DNA of 22,477 nt, from assembly GCA_039589195.1 (NCBI GenBank), contig JBDHHV010000042.1, positions 1-22,477 on the forward strand, given 5' to 3'. The stretch's first letter is position 1. Each line of letters starts with the position of its first letter. Below are positions 15,128 to 21,519 of the stretch, piece by piece. The notes below the pieces were generated by a model. It was not told the origin of the DNA and made no database searches. It was given only the letters and a program-made list of their open reading frames with translations. The position numbers were made by a program, and so were the translations under genes. Source of the stretch: JBDHAC01 sp039589195 (GTDB lineage Bacteria > Gemmatimonadota > Gemmatimonadetes > Palauibacterales > Palauibacteraceae).

Positions 15128-15792
15128 CGAGGCAACCTCGAGACGAAGTCCTGGAATTGCCGGGGGTCTCTCAGCGGCGGCCCGTGACCGAAACAGACGA
15201 TCGCCGGGTCGAGCGCGGCAAGCCTGCGCGCGGAATCCCGGTTCAGGCCCGGGTCGGTCGTGGCGGCGCGGAACGGTTCCGTCAGACCTTTGCGGAAGGT
15301 GACCGGGTTCCTGTTGAACGCCACATCTCCCAAGACGAGGACCCTGTCACTCTCCCGCCAGAACGCCACATGGCCCGGGGTGTGCCCCGGACACTCGACG
15401 ACGGTGAAGCCACCCACCTCGTCCCCCTCCTCCAAGGTGCGCACTACGGCATGACTCGGACCCGCAAGCGTCTTTCCGACCCGGGCCACCCACGATCGAG
15501 GCCGGGGGAGGATCCCGCTCAGGTCTCCGGACTCGATCGCTTCGCGGTCTCCCTCACCGCACCAGAGCGGGACCCTGAAATGCTCGCAGACCGCGTGGCT
15601 GGCGCCGACGTGATCGAAGTGGCCGTGGGTGACGGCGTGAGCCTCAACGGCGTGGCCCTCGAGCGCTGCGAGCAACCGGCCGGCGGAGAAGCGTGGGCCC
15701 GAATCGACCAGCACGTCGCCCAGAAGATACGCGTTCATGGTGTCCAGCGGCGCGAGCGGCACCCGCCAAAGACCCGGCGATACTTCTTCCAT
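15124..15792 (-). CDS. Metallo-beta-lactamase-fold hydrolase
   Basis: This 222-residue MBL-fold hydrolase has all metal ligands. HGHFDH at 56-61 is the HxHxDH signature, H141 lies in PGHTPGH, Asp156 in VLGDVAF, and His203 in FGHGPP. The family includes glyoxalase II and other (thio)ester hydrolases; RFSAGRLLAALEGH and the GHGPP ending resemble the glyoxalase-II-like group. It probably binds two zinc or iron ions in the cytoplasm. The substrate is uncertain. The start ATG follows the secreted-protein gene by 3 bp, and the stop overlaps the DUF5946-DinB start, so all three belong to one transcript. Confidence 0.9.
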   Translation of the reverse strand: MEEVSPGLWRVPLAPLDTMNAYLLGDVLVDSGPRFSAGRLLAALEGHAVEAHAVTHGHFDHVGASHAVCEHFRVPLWCGEGDREAIESGDLSGILPRPRSWVARVGKTLAGPSHAVVRTLEEGDEVGGFTVVECPGHTPGHVAFWRESDRVLVLGDVAFNRNPVTFRKGLTEPFRAATTDPGLNRDSARRLAALDPAIVCFGHGPPLRDPRQFQDFVSRLPR

Positions 15793-15795
15793 GAC

Positions 15796-16233
15796 CTAGC
15801 GCACGAACAGTACGGTGACCCCGACCTTGAGCACGAGGGACCAGTCGAAGTCCTCGAATGGGAGCGTCGAAGCGATCATCACGAACGAGGTCCGCGGGAT
15901 CCCGAGCGGGACGACGGTCGTGCTGACCAGCATTGGGTATGGGGAGTAGTCGTTCGCATCAAGCCACAGCAACCCGCCCCCCAGGCCGAGAAAGGCCTGG
16001 CCCACATGGAGCACGGGCCGCTCGGCGGCCGTAATGAGCGTGGGGTTCCAGCTCTCGTCGGTCCACGACACTGTGACGTAGGCGCTCGTCCGGGCAAACG
16101 GCGGTGTCTCGGCGTGCAACTCGAACACCGGCTCGGTCGGTCGGTCGCTGAGGAGCGCTCCCGCCCCGATGGTGGCGAGCTGTGCGTCGGTGGCCTGGGC
16201 TCCCCCGAGCGAGGCCCAGCCGGTGAGCAGCAC
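15796..16233 (-). CDS. Secreted protein of unknown function, start codon uncertain
   Basis: The frame from GTG 16233 encodes 145 residues: signal-peptide-like LLTGWASLGGAQA, then a beta-rich region with VSWTDESWNPTLITAAERP and VLHVGQAFLGLGGGLLWLD. That suggests a small periplasmic or outer-membrane-like beta protein. The GTG start lacks the basic n-region of a signal peptide. Reading eight codons further upstream gives (ATC) TIERRSLCAV, which supplies that basic region and a good GGGAGG six bases before the ATC at 16257. There is no ATG, GTG or TTG in that stretch. Either a rare ATC start is used, or the base was an ATG. The upstream gene's stop lies between, so translation is probably coupled. 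No family recognised. Confidence 0.6.
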   Translation of the reverse strand: MLLTGWASLGGAQATDAQLATIGAGALLSDRPTEPVFELHAETPPFARTSAYVTVSWTDESWNPTLITAAERPVLHVGQAFLGLGGGLLWLDANDYSPYPMLVSTTVVPLGIPRTSFVMIASTLPFEDFDWSLVLKVGVTVLFVR

Positions 16234-16259
16234 CGCGCACAGAGATCTTCTCTCGATGG

Positions 16260-16772
16260 TCAGCCTCCCTCACCGTCCCCTGGTGGCGCCGGCAGACGCG
16301 GGGACCAGCGTCTCACGGCCTTCTTGTACCGGTCGTACGCTTCGCCGAATCGTCCTTCCAGCTGCGGCTCCTCGTAGAAAACCACGAATGTGTGGACGAG
16401 CAGGAAAAGCAACGCGGCGAACAAGAGCATCGAGGCGGAACGGTGCCATAGGCCGAACCCCACGAGCATGGCCAGTCCGCCGATGTACATCGGGTTCCTC
16501 ACCCATTGGTACGGTCCCGTGGCCACGAACCGGGTCGGTGGGTCGAACGGGGCCGGTGTCCCACGTCCGCGCGCCACGAACGAGGCGACGCACGTGATCG
16601 CGACGGCGGTCCCCAGGGCCATCAGGAAAGCTCCTACCACGCGGCTCGCGGCCGGCAGCTCGAGACCGACCGCCGCGTCGTAGACTCGAACCTGGAGCGC
16701 GACCCAACCCCAGAGTCCGATGAATACACTTGCATACACGAGAGACCGGAATGCCGCGAAAAACCTGGCCAT
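16260..16772 (-). CDS. Isoprenylcysteine-methyltransferase-like (ICMT/PEMT family) membrane protein
   Basis: This 170-residue integral membrane protein contains the family core GRGTPAPFDPPTRFVATGPYQWVRNPMYIGGLAML at about 70-104. The RNPMY element is the SAM-contact motif of ICMT/PEMT-type methyltransferases. YEEPQLEGRFGEAYDRYKKAVRRW follows at 133-156. There are four to five hydrophobic segments. Bacterial members methylate small lipophilic acceptors; the true substrate here is unknown. ATG 16772 is taken because the protein begins MARFFAAFRSLVYASVFIGLWGW and everything upstream belongs to the neighbouring methyltransferase gene in another frame. A paralogue lies 1.6 kb away at 18341. It follows the SAM methyltransferase by 10 bp. 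Confidence 0.87.
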   Translation of the reverse strand: MARFFAAFRSLVYASVFIGLWGWVALQVRVYDAAVGLELPAASRVVGAFLMALGTAVAITCVASFVARGRGTPAPFDPPTRFVATGPYQWVRNPMYIGGLAMLVGFGLWHRSASMLLFAALLFLLVHTFVVFYEEPQLEGRFGEAYDRYKKAVRRWSPRLPAPPGDGEGG

Positions 16773-16782
16773 GGTTTCCGGC

Positions 16783-17514
16783 CTATCCCCCCGAACGCGG
16801 TGTGAGGCGGGCGAGATACTCCCCGCTCTCTTCTTCGAGCAAGACTTCGCACGCCCAGCCGGCCTGCACCGCGTGCTCGGCCAGCGTCTGCGGATCCACG
16901 TGTATCCAGCCGCAATAGGGTCCGACGTGACCGTCGAATTCGAACTGCACTCGCGTCTCTCCCACATACCGGCCGGCGTCGCGGTTAGCCGCATGGTACG
17001 CGAGATGTTCCTGATCATCGGTCCGTCGAACATCCAGGGAAGTGGCGAGCAGTTGCCCGTCGTCGCGGATCAGCCGACGAGCCCGGGGGAGGAAGCTGCT
17101 CAGGCCCTGTAGATCCCCGGTCATTCCGATGCCATGTCCGAGCATGAGCAGCGTGTCGAACGGTCCTCCTTCGAACTCGAGAATGTCGGCGCAACGCACG
17201 TCTTCGAGCCCGCGCTGGATCATGATGCTCGCCGCGTCCGGGCTGATGTCCAGCGCTGTGACGCTGCGGCCCTCCGACGCCAGGAAGAGGCTGTGCAGGC
17301 CGCTTCCGGCCCCAATGTCCAGCACGTGGCCTCGACAAGGCTCGAGTGCCGCAACCTCGATGGGCCAGAACTCGGACGGCGATCGAAAGAACACGCTCAC
17401 CGGCATGTACGCTTCGAACCCGTCATCACGACGGATCACGAGCTGCGCTTCCGATTCACCCCGGAAATAGCTGAGCAGGGCGAGTCCATGTGGAGTCATC
17501 GCGCCGGGGTCCAT
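16783..17514 (-). CDS. Class I SAM-dependent methyltransferase
   Basis: This 243-residue Rossmann-fold methyltransferase has the SAM motif I VLDIGAGSGLHS at 64-75. SVTALDIS (about 84-90) supplies the motif II acidic residue, and FDTLLMLGHGIGMTGDL the motif IV-like strand. The N-terminal ~55 residues (YFRGESEAQLVIRRDDGFEAYMPVSVFF) form a cap. The C-terminal part contains YCGWIHVDPQTLAEHAVQAGW. No acceptor-specific motif is recognised. ATG 17514 is selected: it overlaps the preceding stop in a TGATG junction and has GGGAG nine bases upstream. A longer frame starts at 17586 but runs through the neighbour. It sits between a small membrane gene and an ICMT-like gene. Confidence 0.88.
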   Translation of the reverse strand: MDPGAMTPHGLALLSYFRGESEAQLVIRRDDGFEAYMPVSVFFRSPSEFWPIEVAALEPCRGHVLDIGAGSGLHSLFLASEGRSVTALDISPDAASIMIQRGLEDVRCADILEFEGGPFDTLLMLGHGIGMTGDLQGLSSFLPRARRLIRDDGQLLATSLDVRRTDDQEHLAYHAANRDAGRYVGETRVQFEFDGHVGPYCGWIHVDPQTLAEHAVQAGWACEVLLEEESGEYLARLTPRSGG

Positions 17515-17726
17515 CACTCGTCTCTCCCTCGGGCACTCTTCCTCCGCCCGAGGCGGTCGCCGGCGATCCAGATGAAGATCGTCCACACGATGACGGCGAT
17601 GATGATGGAGACCGATACGGCCACGACGCGGGTGACGGGCGCGCCGAGCAGGCGGCTCACGATCAACTCTATGATCAGATAGCCGAGGCCGCCGACAGCG
17701 ACCACGAACAACGCGATCCTACCCAA
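17514..17726 (-). CDS. Small two-helix membrane protein, start uncertain
   Basis: About 70 residues ending GDRLGRRKSARGRDE. Two hydrophobic helices are clear: IALFVVAVGGLGYLIIELIV and VVAVSVSIIIAVIVWTIFIW, with a positively charged tail, so the C-terminus is probably cytoplasmic. No ATG exists in the usable part of the frame; TTG 17726 (LGRIALFVV) is the best start, with poor Shine-Dalgarno support. The longer frame upstream crosses the NTF2-like lipoprotein gene and is not coding. The stop TGA overlaps the start of the SAM methyltransferase. Function unknown. Confidence 0.5.
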   Translation of the reverse strand: MGRIALFVVAVGGLGYLIIELIVSRLLGAPVTRVVAVSVSIIIAVIVWTIFIWIAGDRLGRRKSARGRDE

Positions 17727-17770
17727 TTCAGTGTCCGAGGTTGTTGACCTCGCCTCGCTTGGCCGGCGCC

Positions 17771-18298
17771 TCAGGGCGTCGGCACGGGACTCGACCAGTG
17801 CAGGTCCCGCAATCGCCAGCCCGTGAGCGTGTGCACGGCCACCCCCGTGAAGTAGCCCTGGAACCGTGACTCGCTCCCCGCCGTGTCGGTGATCACCTCG
17901 TGATAGGAGGCGGCCAGCACGGCGGTTCCGGGCGTGAGCGGGTCGATTCGCATGTCCTCCCACCGGAGCTCCATGTGGGCCACCCCGGGAGCGAAGCCCC
18001 GCACGAAGCTCGTGGCCGAGTCCACGCTCGGGAACACCAGTTGCCCATCGGACGCCATGAAGAACTCGGGGCCGTCGAGGAAGTACGACAGCCACGCGGT
18101 CGGTCCATCGCGCTCGAGATCTCGGGCAATGGCCGAGGCCAGATCGCGAACGCTGTCCTGGATCGCTGCGGCGTGAGCAGCGTCGAGCGCGCCGGGCGCC
18201 ATATCGAGCCTGTCGCGAGCCTCTGGCACGGCATTCTGGCAGGCCACGAGCGACGCGAGCGTCGCCGGGAGCACGGCGCCGCGAATCGAGAATCTCAT
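17771..18298 (-). CDS. NTF2/SnoaL-like lipoprotein
   Basis: This 175-residue protein has lipoprotein signal RFSIRGAVLPATLASLVAC, with Cys20 as lipobox cysteine. The mature domain resembles DUF4440/SnoaL-type NTF2 proteins: helix IQDSVRDLASAIARDLERDG, then WLSYFLDGPEFFMASDGQLVFPSVDSA. Strands around LTPGTAVLAASYHEVITDTAG follow, with a terminal GWRLRDLHWS, the usual last strand. Such domains bind small molecules or act as minor enzymes; no catalytic residues are evident. ATG 18298 is taken because GAGG lies six bases upstream; ATG 18310 lacks a ribosome site. Expected at a membrane surface. Confidence 0.75.
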   Translation of the reverse strand: MRFSIRGAVLPATLASLVACQNAVPEARDRLDMAPGALDAAHAAAIQDSVRDLASAIARDLERDGPTAWLSYFLDGPEFFMASDGQLVFPSVDSATSFVRGFAPGVAHMELRWEDMRIDPLTPGTAVLAASYHEVITDTAGSESRFQGYFTGVAVHTLTGWRLRDLHWSSPVPTP

Positions 18299-18340
18299 GA
18301 ACAGCCTCATTGGGTCATTTCGAGTCGCATCGGCGGACCG

Positions 18341-18883
18341 TCATGTGCGCGAGCCAGGCGACCTGGGGAAGAACATCGGCACTCGGTTCCGGTACTCGAC
18401 GTAGCTCGCTCCGAAGCGCCGTTCAAGCTCCGGCTCCTCCACCCGTTTCAGCTCGACCACGTTCGCGGCAACGAACAATGGGGTCCAGACGAGGACGATC
18501 GAGAGTGAGTGGAGAAGAAACCCGACTCCGAAGAGGCATGCGAACGCGCCGGTCAGCATCGGGTTGCGCATCCAGGCGTACGGCCCAGCGATTACGAATT
18601 CGCGCGGAGGGTTGAACGGGACCGGCGTCCCCTTCGCCTTCGCGAACAGGCCCACGCACCAGGCGCAGAGTGTCAGGCCTGCCGCGAGCAGAATCGCTCC
18701 GGCGAGGGAGCCCGCGCTGCCGGCGAGCAGGCGTGGCAGACCTAACACCCGATCGGTCAACAGTCCCGCGAAGACGACCAGGAGCAGCATCGCCGCGAAC
18801 ACGACCAGTCCGATGGGGGTGAGCGCTGCGCGCCGACGCGCGGGACCTGTCGTGATCGAGTAGAACAGGTCGACCAGACTCAT
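18341..18883 (-). CDS. Second isoprenylcysteine-methyltransferase-like membrane protein
   Basis: This 180-residue integral membrane protein is similar in layout to the one at 16260-16772. FAKAKGTPVPFNPPREFVIAGPYAWMRNPMLTGAFACLFG is followed by EEPELERRFGASYVEYRNRVPMFFP. The motif RNPM is kept, but the tyrosine after it is replaced by Leu. Hydrophobic segments lie near 24-44, 55-78 and 108-140. Two possible starts, GTG 18889 and ATG 18883, cannot be separated; the ATG is used. It lies 42 bp before the NTF2-like lipoprotein. Two paralogues in the same 2.7 kb, separated by unrelated genes, suggest an old duplication or repeated recruitment. Substrate unknown. Confidence 0.82.
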   Translation of the reverse strand: MSLVDLFYSITTGPARRRAALTPIGLVVFAAMLLLVVFAGLLTDRVLGLPRLLAGSAGSLAGAILLAAGLTLCAWCVGLFAKAKGTPVPFNPPREFVIAGPYAWMRNPMLTGAFACLFGVGFLLHSLSIVLVWTPLFVAANVVELKRVEEPELERRFGASYVEYRNRVPMFFPRSPGSRT

Positions 18884-18915
18884 CTGCACCCATTCATCCC
18901 TTTTCTGGGCCGTCC

Positions 18916-18929
18916 TCTCGCGAGCGAGA
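18916..18929 (-). terminator. Small palindromic stem after the 68-residue gene
   Basis: TCTCG, loop CGAG, CGAGA gives a 5-bp stem (6 bp with a 2-nt loop), 24-37 bp downstream of the small acidic gene. It is short and without a T-run, so a terminator role is tentative. Confidence 0.25.
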
Positions 18930-18952
18930 TCGACGGGAATCTCCGACCCGCG

Positions 18953-19159
18953 CTACTCCGTCGGCTCGCTGACCGCTGACAACCCGTCGAGCACTTTGTT
19001 GATGACCTGTTTGCGGTGCTTGAGCATTTTCCGAAAGTCGAAGCTGTCGGTGTCGGCGATCTCCATTCGCAGGTCCGAAAGGTAGCTCTCCAGAACGTGC
19101 CGCAGCACGTCGATCTCGTCTACGGTCAGATCTAGATCCAGCACGGTATCCGTCTCCAT
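18953..19159 (-). CDS. Small acidic helical protein, unknown function
   Basis: This 68-residue protein is METDTVLDLDLTVDEIDVL..., then LRHVLESYLSDLRMEIADTDSFDFRKMLKHRKQVINKVLDGL. Two amphipathic helices carry heavy charge, with no signal or membrane segment. I recall similar short proteins containing the string ESYLSDLRxEIADTDS in several bacteria, but no named family. A clear Shine-Dalgarno is lacking (only GAAGAA near -10). It may be a small regulatory or scaffold protein. Confidence 0.65.
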   Translation of the reverse strand: METDTVLDLDLTVDEIDVLRHVLESYLSDLRMEIADTDSFDFRKMLKHRKQVINKVLDGLSAVSEPTE

Positions 19160-19290
19160 CGAGTTCTTCGGATGGGTGAGGGTGGTCCCTCCAGGCTCAA
19201 TTAAGCCCTCTCACGGCCCCTCGCAAGACGGTTCCCTTCACCGAGAGCTGGGGGGAAGGTCAAGTCCGTCGATGCTCCCCCGCGGCCGGG

Positions 19291-19353
19291 CGTCGGACGC
19301 AGCCGGCGTCGGACGCAGGCAGGCGTCCGGACGCAGCCGGACCTCGGACGCAG
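19291..19353. repeat. Four degenerate ~17-bp tandem copies of CGTCGGACGCAG
   Basis: Copies start at 19291, 19307, 19324 and 19342: CGTCGGACGCAG, CGTCGGACGCAG, CGTCCGGACGCAG, CCTCGGACGCAG, separated by GCCGG-like linkers. The third includes the perfect palindrome GCGTCCGGACGC (19323-19334). The block begins directly past the DUF1059 stop and could act as a 3'-end stabilising structure. Confidence 0.8.
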
Positions 19354-19530
19354 CTAGGCGTCGCGCATGGCGGCTATCACCTTCTGCTGGAGCTCTGGCG
19401 TGACCTCGTCGATCCCGTGCGTCTGGTGGGCGTGATCCGCGACCATCTGGAGCAACTCCTCCTCCGTTTCGGCCCATGCCTCGTAGTCGCAATCGAGCCC
19501 GACGTCGGCGCAACGGATTTGCCTAGCCAA
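19354..19530 (-). CDS. DUF1059 family protein with TTG start
   Basis: This 58-residue protein begins (TTG)ARQIRCADVGLDCDYE and continues with AWAETEEELLQMVADHAHQ, then THGIDEVTPELQQKVIAAM. The cysteines at positions 7 and 14, the central helix with VADHAHQTHG and the terminal E-L-Q-Q-K-V-I-A-A helix match DUF1059. The start is TTG at 19530, supported by GGAGG five bases upstream; no ATG is available. The gene is easily missed because of its size and start. Function is unknown for the family; it is a short soluble protein. The tandem repeats begin immediately after its stop. Confidence 0.88.
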   Translation of the reverse strand: MARQIRCADVGLDCDYEAWAETEEELLQMVADHAHQTHGIDEVTPELQQKVIAAMRDA

Positions 19531-19575
19531 TTCGACCTCCAGATTCAGGTAACGCTCTCCCCCGGCGAAAGAACC

Positions 19576-20193
19576 CTATGATGCTCGGCGCGAAGCGCAA
19601 AACCGGCCGCTCGCTTCTTCCCCCTCCACACCCCCGCTGCGCCACTCACCCGAGAACGCCTGGGCGCCCGAGTCGCGCACCGCAAGCGACATGTACGTGC
19701 CGTCGAAGCGGATCTGGCCGCGCCGGTTGGCCTCGGTCCCGAGCCGCAGGGTGAGTCCCGGCGGGCGGTCACTCGAGCCGGCTTGCGAGTAGAGGCCGAC
19801 CCCGGGAGCCGCGGGGCTCGCGTCGTCTGTCTCGCCCGCGGCCGTCCCCCCCACCCGATCGAGACGTATGTCGGCCGAACCGTACAGCGGCATCGACGCG
19901 CCCGGGAGCGGTGTCCCGTCTACATCGGGCACCGCAAGCAGCGCTTCCGACTGCGGCCTCAGCGTCAACCGGCCCGTCACCGTCGCCCCGACTTTGGGTC
20001 CCGAGGTCGCGTAGAGTACGAGCTCGTACTCGCCCGCCAGATCGGTGGGGCTCGCGACGCGGTCGCCCACGACGCACGCGGCCAGGGCAACCAGGGTGGG
20101 TCCCTCGCCCGGCCGCCGTACGCACCCGGTCAGGGGCACCGAGACGCACGCCAACGGCAATAGGACTCGACACATCGCGAGAGACCGGACCAT
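19576..20193 (-). CDS. Predicted lipoprotein, unknown function
   Basis: This 205-residue lipoprotein starts MVRSLAMCRVLLPLACVSVPLTGC, lipobox LTGC with Cys24. It is followed by a beta-rich region: LAGEYELVLYATSGPKVGATVTGRLTLRP, then RFDGTYMSLAVRDSGAQAFSGEWRSGG. Strand spacing looks like a lipocalin- or heme-domain-like small barrel, but no family is recognised. ATG 20193 lies one base after the protease stop (TGAGATG), indicating coupled translation, and is preferred over the longer frame. Probably cotranscribed with, and possibly a partner of, the metalloprotease lipoprotein. Confidence 0.72.
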   Translation of the reverse strand: MVRSLAMCRVLLPLACVSVPLTGCVRRPGEGPTLVALAACVVGDRVASPTDLAGEYELVLYATSGPKVGATVTGRLTLRPQSEALLAVPDVDGTPLPGASMPLYGSADIRLDRVGGTAAGETDDASPAAPGVGLYSQAGSSDRPPGLTLRLGTEANRRGQIRFDGTYMSLAVRDSGAQAFSGEWRSGGVEGEEASGRFCASRRAS

Positions 20194-20194
20194 C

Positions 20195-21457
20195 TCAAAA
20201 GTCCGCGATGAGCTCGACCCGTCCGCTCGCATGGATTCGGTAGACCGGTCCCCGAAGGATGTCATCCCCGAGCGCCAGCTTGGGGGACCGCGCGAGGCCG
20301 GACTCGGCGAAGGGCACGGTGTACTCCTCGGCGCCAGTCAGATCCACCTCGTACCCCATGTCGCCCAGCGATCCGACGGTGATGATACTGAGCGGATTGG
20401 GGCCGTCATCGATGAACCCCGTCATCAGCTCGGATCCCATCACGCGCTCGCGCCAATGCACGAAGCGCGTCCCCCCTCCACCCTGATCCTCGATCGGCAC
20501 CTTCTTGCCCACGAGCGGCTGGCCTCCGGCCGCATCGAAGGCCACGCGGGCCTGTGGGCCCGTGAAGTGTGGGTCCGTGCCGGGAGCACCGCTCGTCTCG
20601 GCCGCCAGCCCGAAATCATCCCACAGCCCTCCGACCCCCAGCACGTGTCCCATCTCGTGCACGATGACCTCATCCAGGCGCCCCGATGTCTCGAGGTTCA
20701 GGAGATCCGCGGCGTCGAACCGCATTCGGCCTATCAGCGGTAGCCCGCCCGCGCTTCGGATCACGCAGGGACCGGCGGAGCCAAGCACGCCACCGGTCCC
20801 GTCGATGTCGACCACATCGGCGAGGATCAGGAGGTCGTCGATTGTCTCGTCGAGCGCCTCGGTGGACCCACAGAATCCGACGGCCTCGTTGATCGCGACG
20901 TCCGGGACGTCACCGGAGATCACGGATTGCCAGCGCGCCTCGGCGACCCGGAACGCCTGCCGCTGTGCAGTCGTCGCGTTTCCGGCGTTGAAGCGAATCA
21001 CGATGTCGTATACGGCGGGCGGGATCGTGCTGGTCGCGAAGAAGAAGATCGGGGCGACTCCACTCACACTCGCACGCAGACGGTGCGCTCCCGGATCGGG
21101 GCCGAGCGTCCAGCTCCCGGCGCTTGCGACGCCGTCGGCGTCCGTCGTGGAGTTCGGCCGGGTGACGGTGCCGGCACCGGCATTCGGCTCGAAGCTCACC
21201 TCGACCCCGGCAACGGGGTCCCCACGGCCGTCCACGACGCGCACGGTCGGCGACGTATCCAGAGGCCGCCCCGCGAACCCCGTCTGATCGTCGCCCTGCA
21301 CGGACTCCAGCGCGGCGGGGACACCGGCCGGCGGAGGCGGTGGCGGGGTACCGTTCGGCTCGGTGGTACCCCCGCACGCCGCACCAAACACGGCGGCGAG
21401 ACCGATCAGTGCCAACCCGCGGCTCGAGCTGCGGTACGCAATCATGGGTGACGGCAC
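20195..21457 (-). CDS. Leishmanolysin-like (M8) metalloprotease lipoprotein with Ig-like domain
   Basis: This is a 420-residue lipoprotein. The signal ends at GAAC (Cys28); a proline linker PPPPPP follows. An Ig-like (Big-type) domain lies at about 48-145 (TVRVVDGRGDPVAGVEVSFEPN). Then comes a metzincin-type protease: HEMGHVLGVGGLW at 267-279 gives Glu268 and His267/His271. H334 in RFVHWRERVMG is the third-ligand candidate, and M345 in SELMTG the Met-turn. The arrangement VHWRERVMGSELMTGF is the leishmanolysin/M8 signature. It should degrade proteins outside the cytoplasmic membrane using zinc. GTG 21457 is chosen: AAGGAGG precedes it at good distance, whereas ATG 21445 would be 16 bases away. 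The cotranslated lipoprotein may be a partner. Confidence 0.85.
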   Translation of the reverse strand: MPSPMIAYRSSSRGLALIGLAAVFGAACGGTTEPNGTPPPPPPAGVPAALESVQGDDQTGFAGRPLDTSPTVRVVDGRGDPVAGVEVSFEPNAGAGTVTRPNSTTDADGVASAGSWTLGPDPGAHRLRASVSGVAPIFFFATSTIPPAVYDIVIRFNAGNATTAQRQAFRVAEARWQSVISGDVPDVAINEAVGFCGSTEALDETIDDLLILADVVDIDGTGGVLGSAGPCVIRSAGGLPLIGRMRFDAADLLNLETSGRLDEVIVHEMGHVLGVGGLWDDFGLAAETSGAPGTDPHFTGPQARVAFDAAGGQPLVGKKVPIEDQGGGGTRFVHWRERVMGSELMTGFIDDGPNPLSIITVGSLGDMGYEVDLTGAEEYTVPFAESGLARSPKLALGDDILRGPVYRIHASGRVELIADF

Positions 21458-21519
21458 GACCCCTCCTTCGATGTATAGGACCAGGCGGTTATACACCGGC
21501 AGGAGTTCCTGTGCCGCGC

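Noticed and set aside
15103..16377. Plus-strand open frame of 424 codons
   Set aside because: It is antisense to the MBL-fold, secreted and ICMT-like genes, which have clear motifs; composition is Arg/Pro/Gly-rich as expected for a shadow of GC-rich coding DNA.
17727..18095. Upstream part of the small membrane protein frame
   Set aside because: It is a shifted-frame shadow of the NTF2-like lipoprotein gene.
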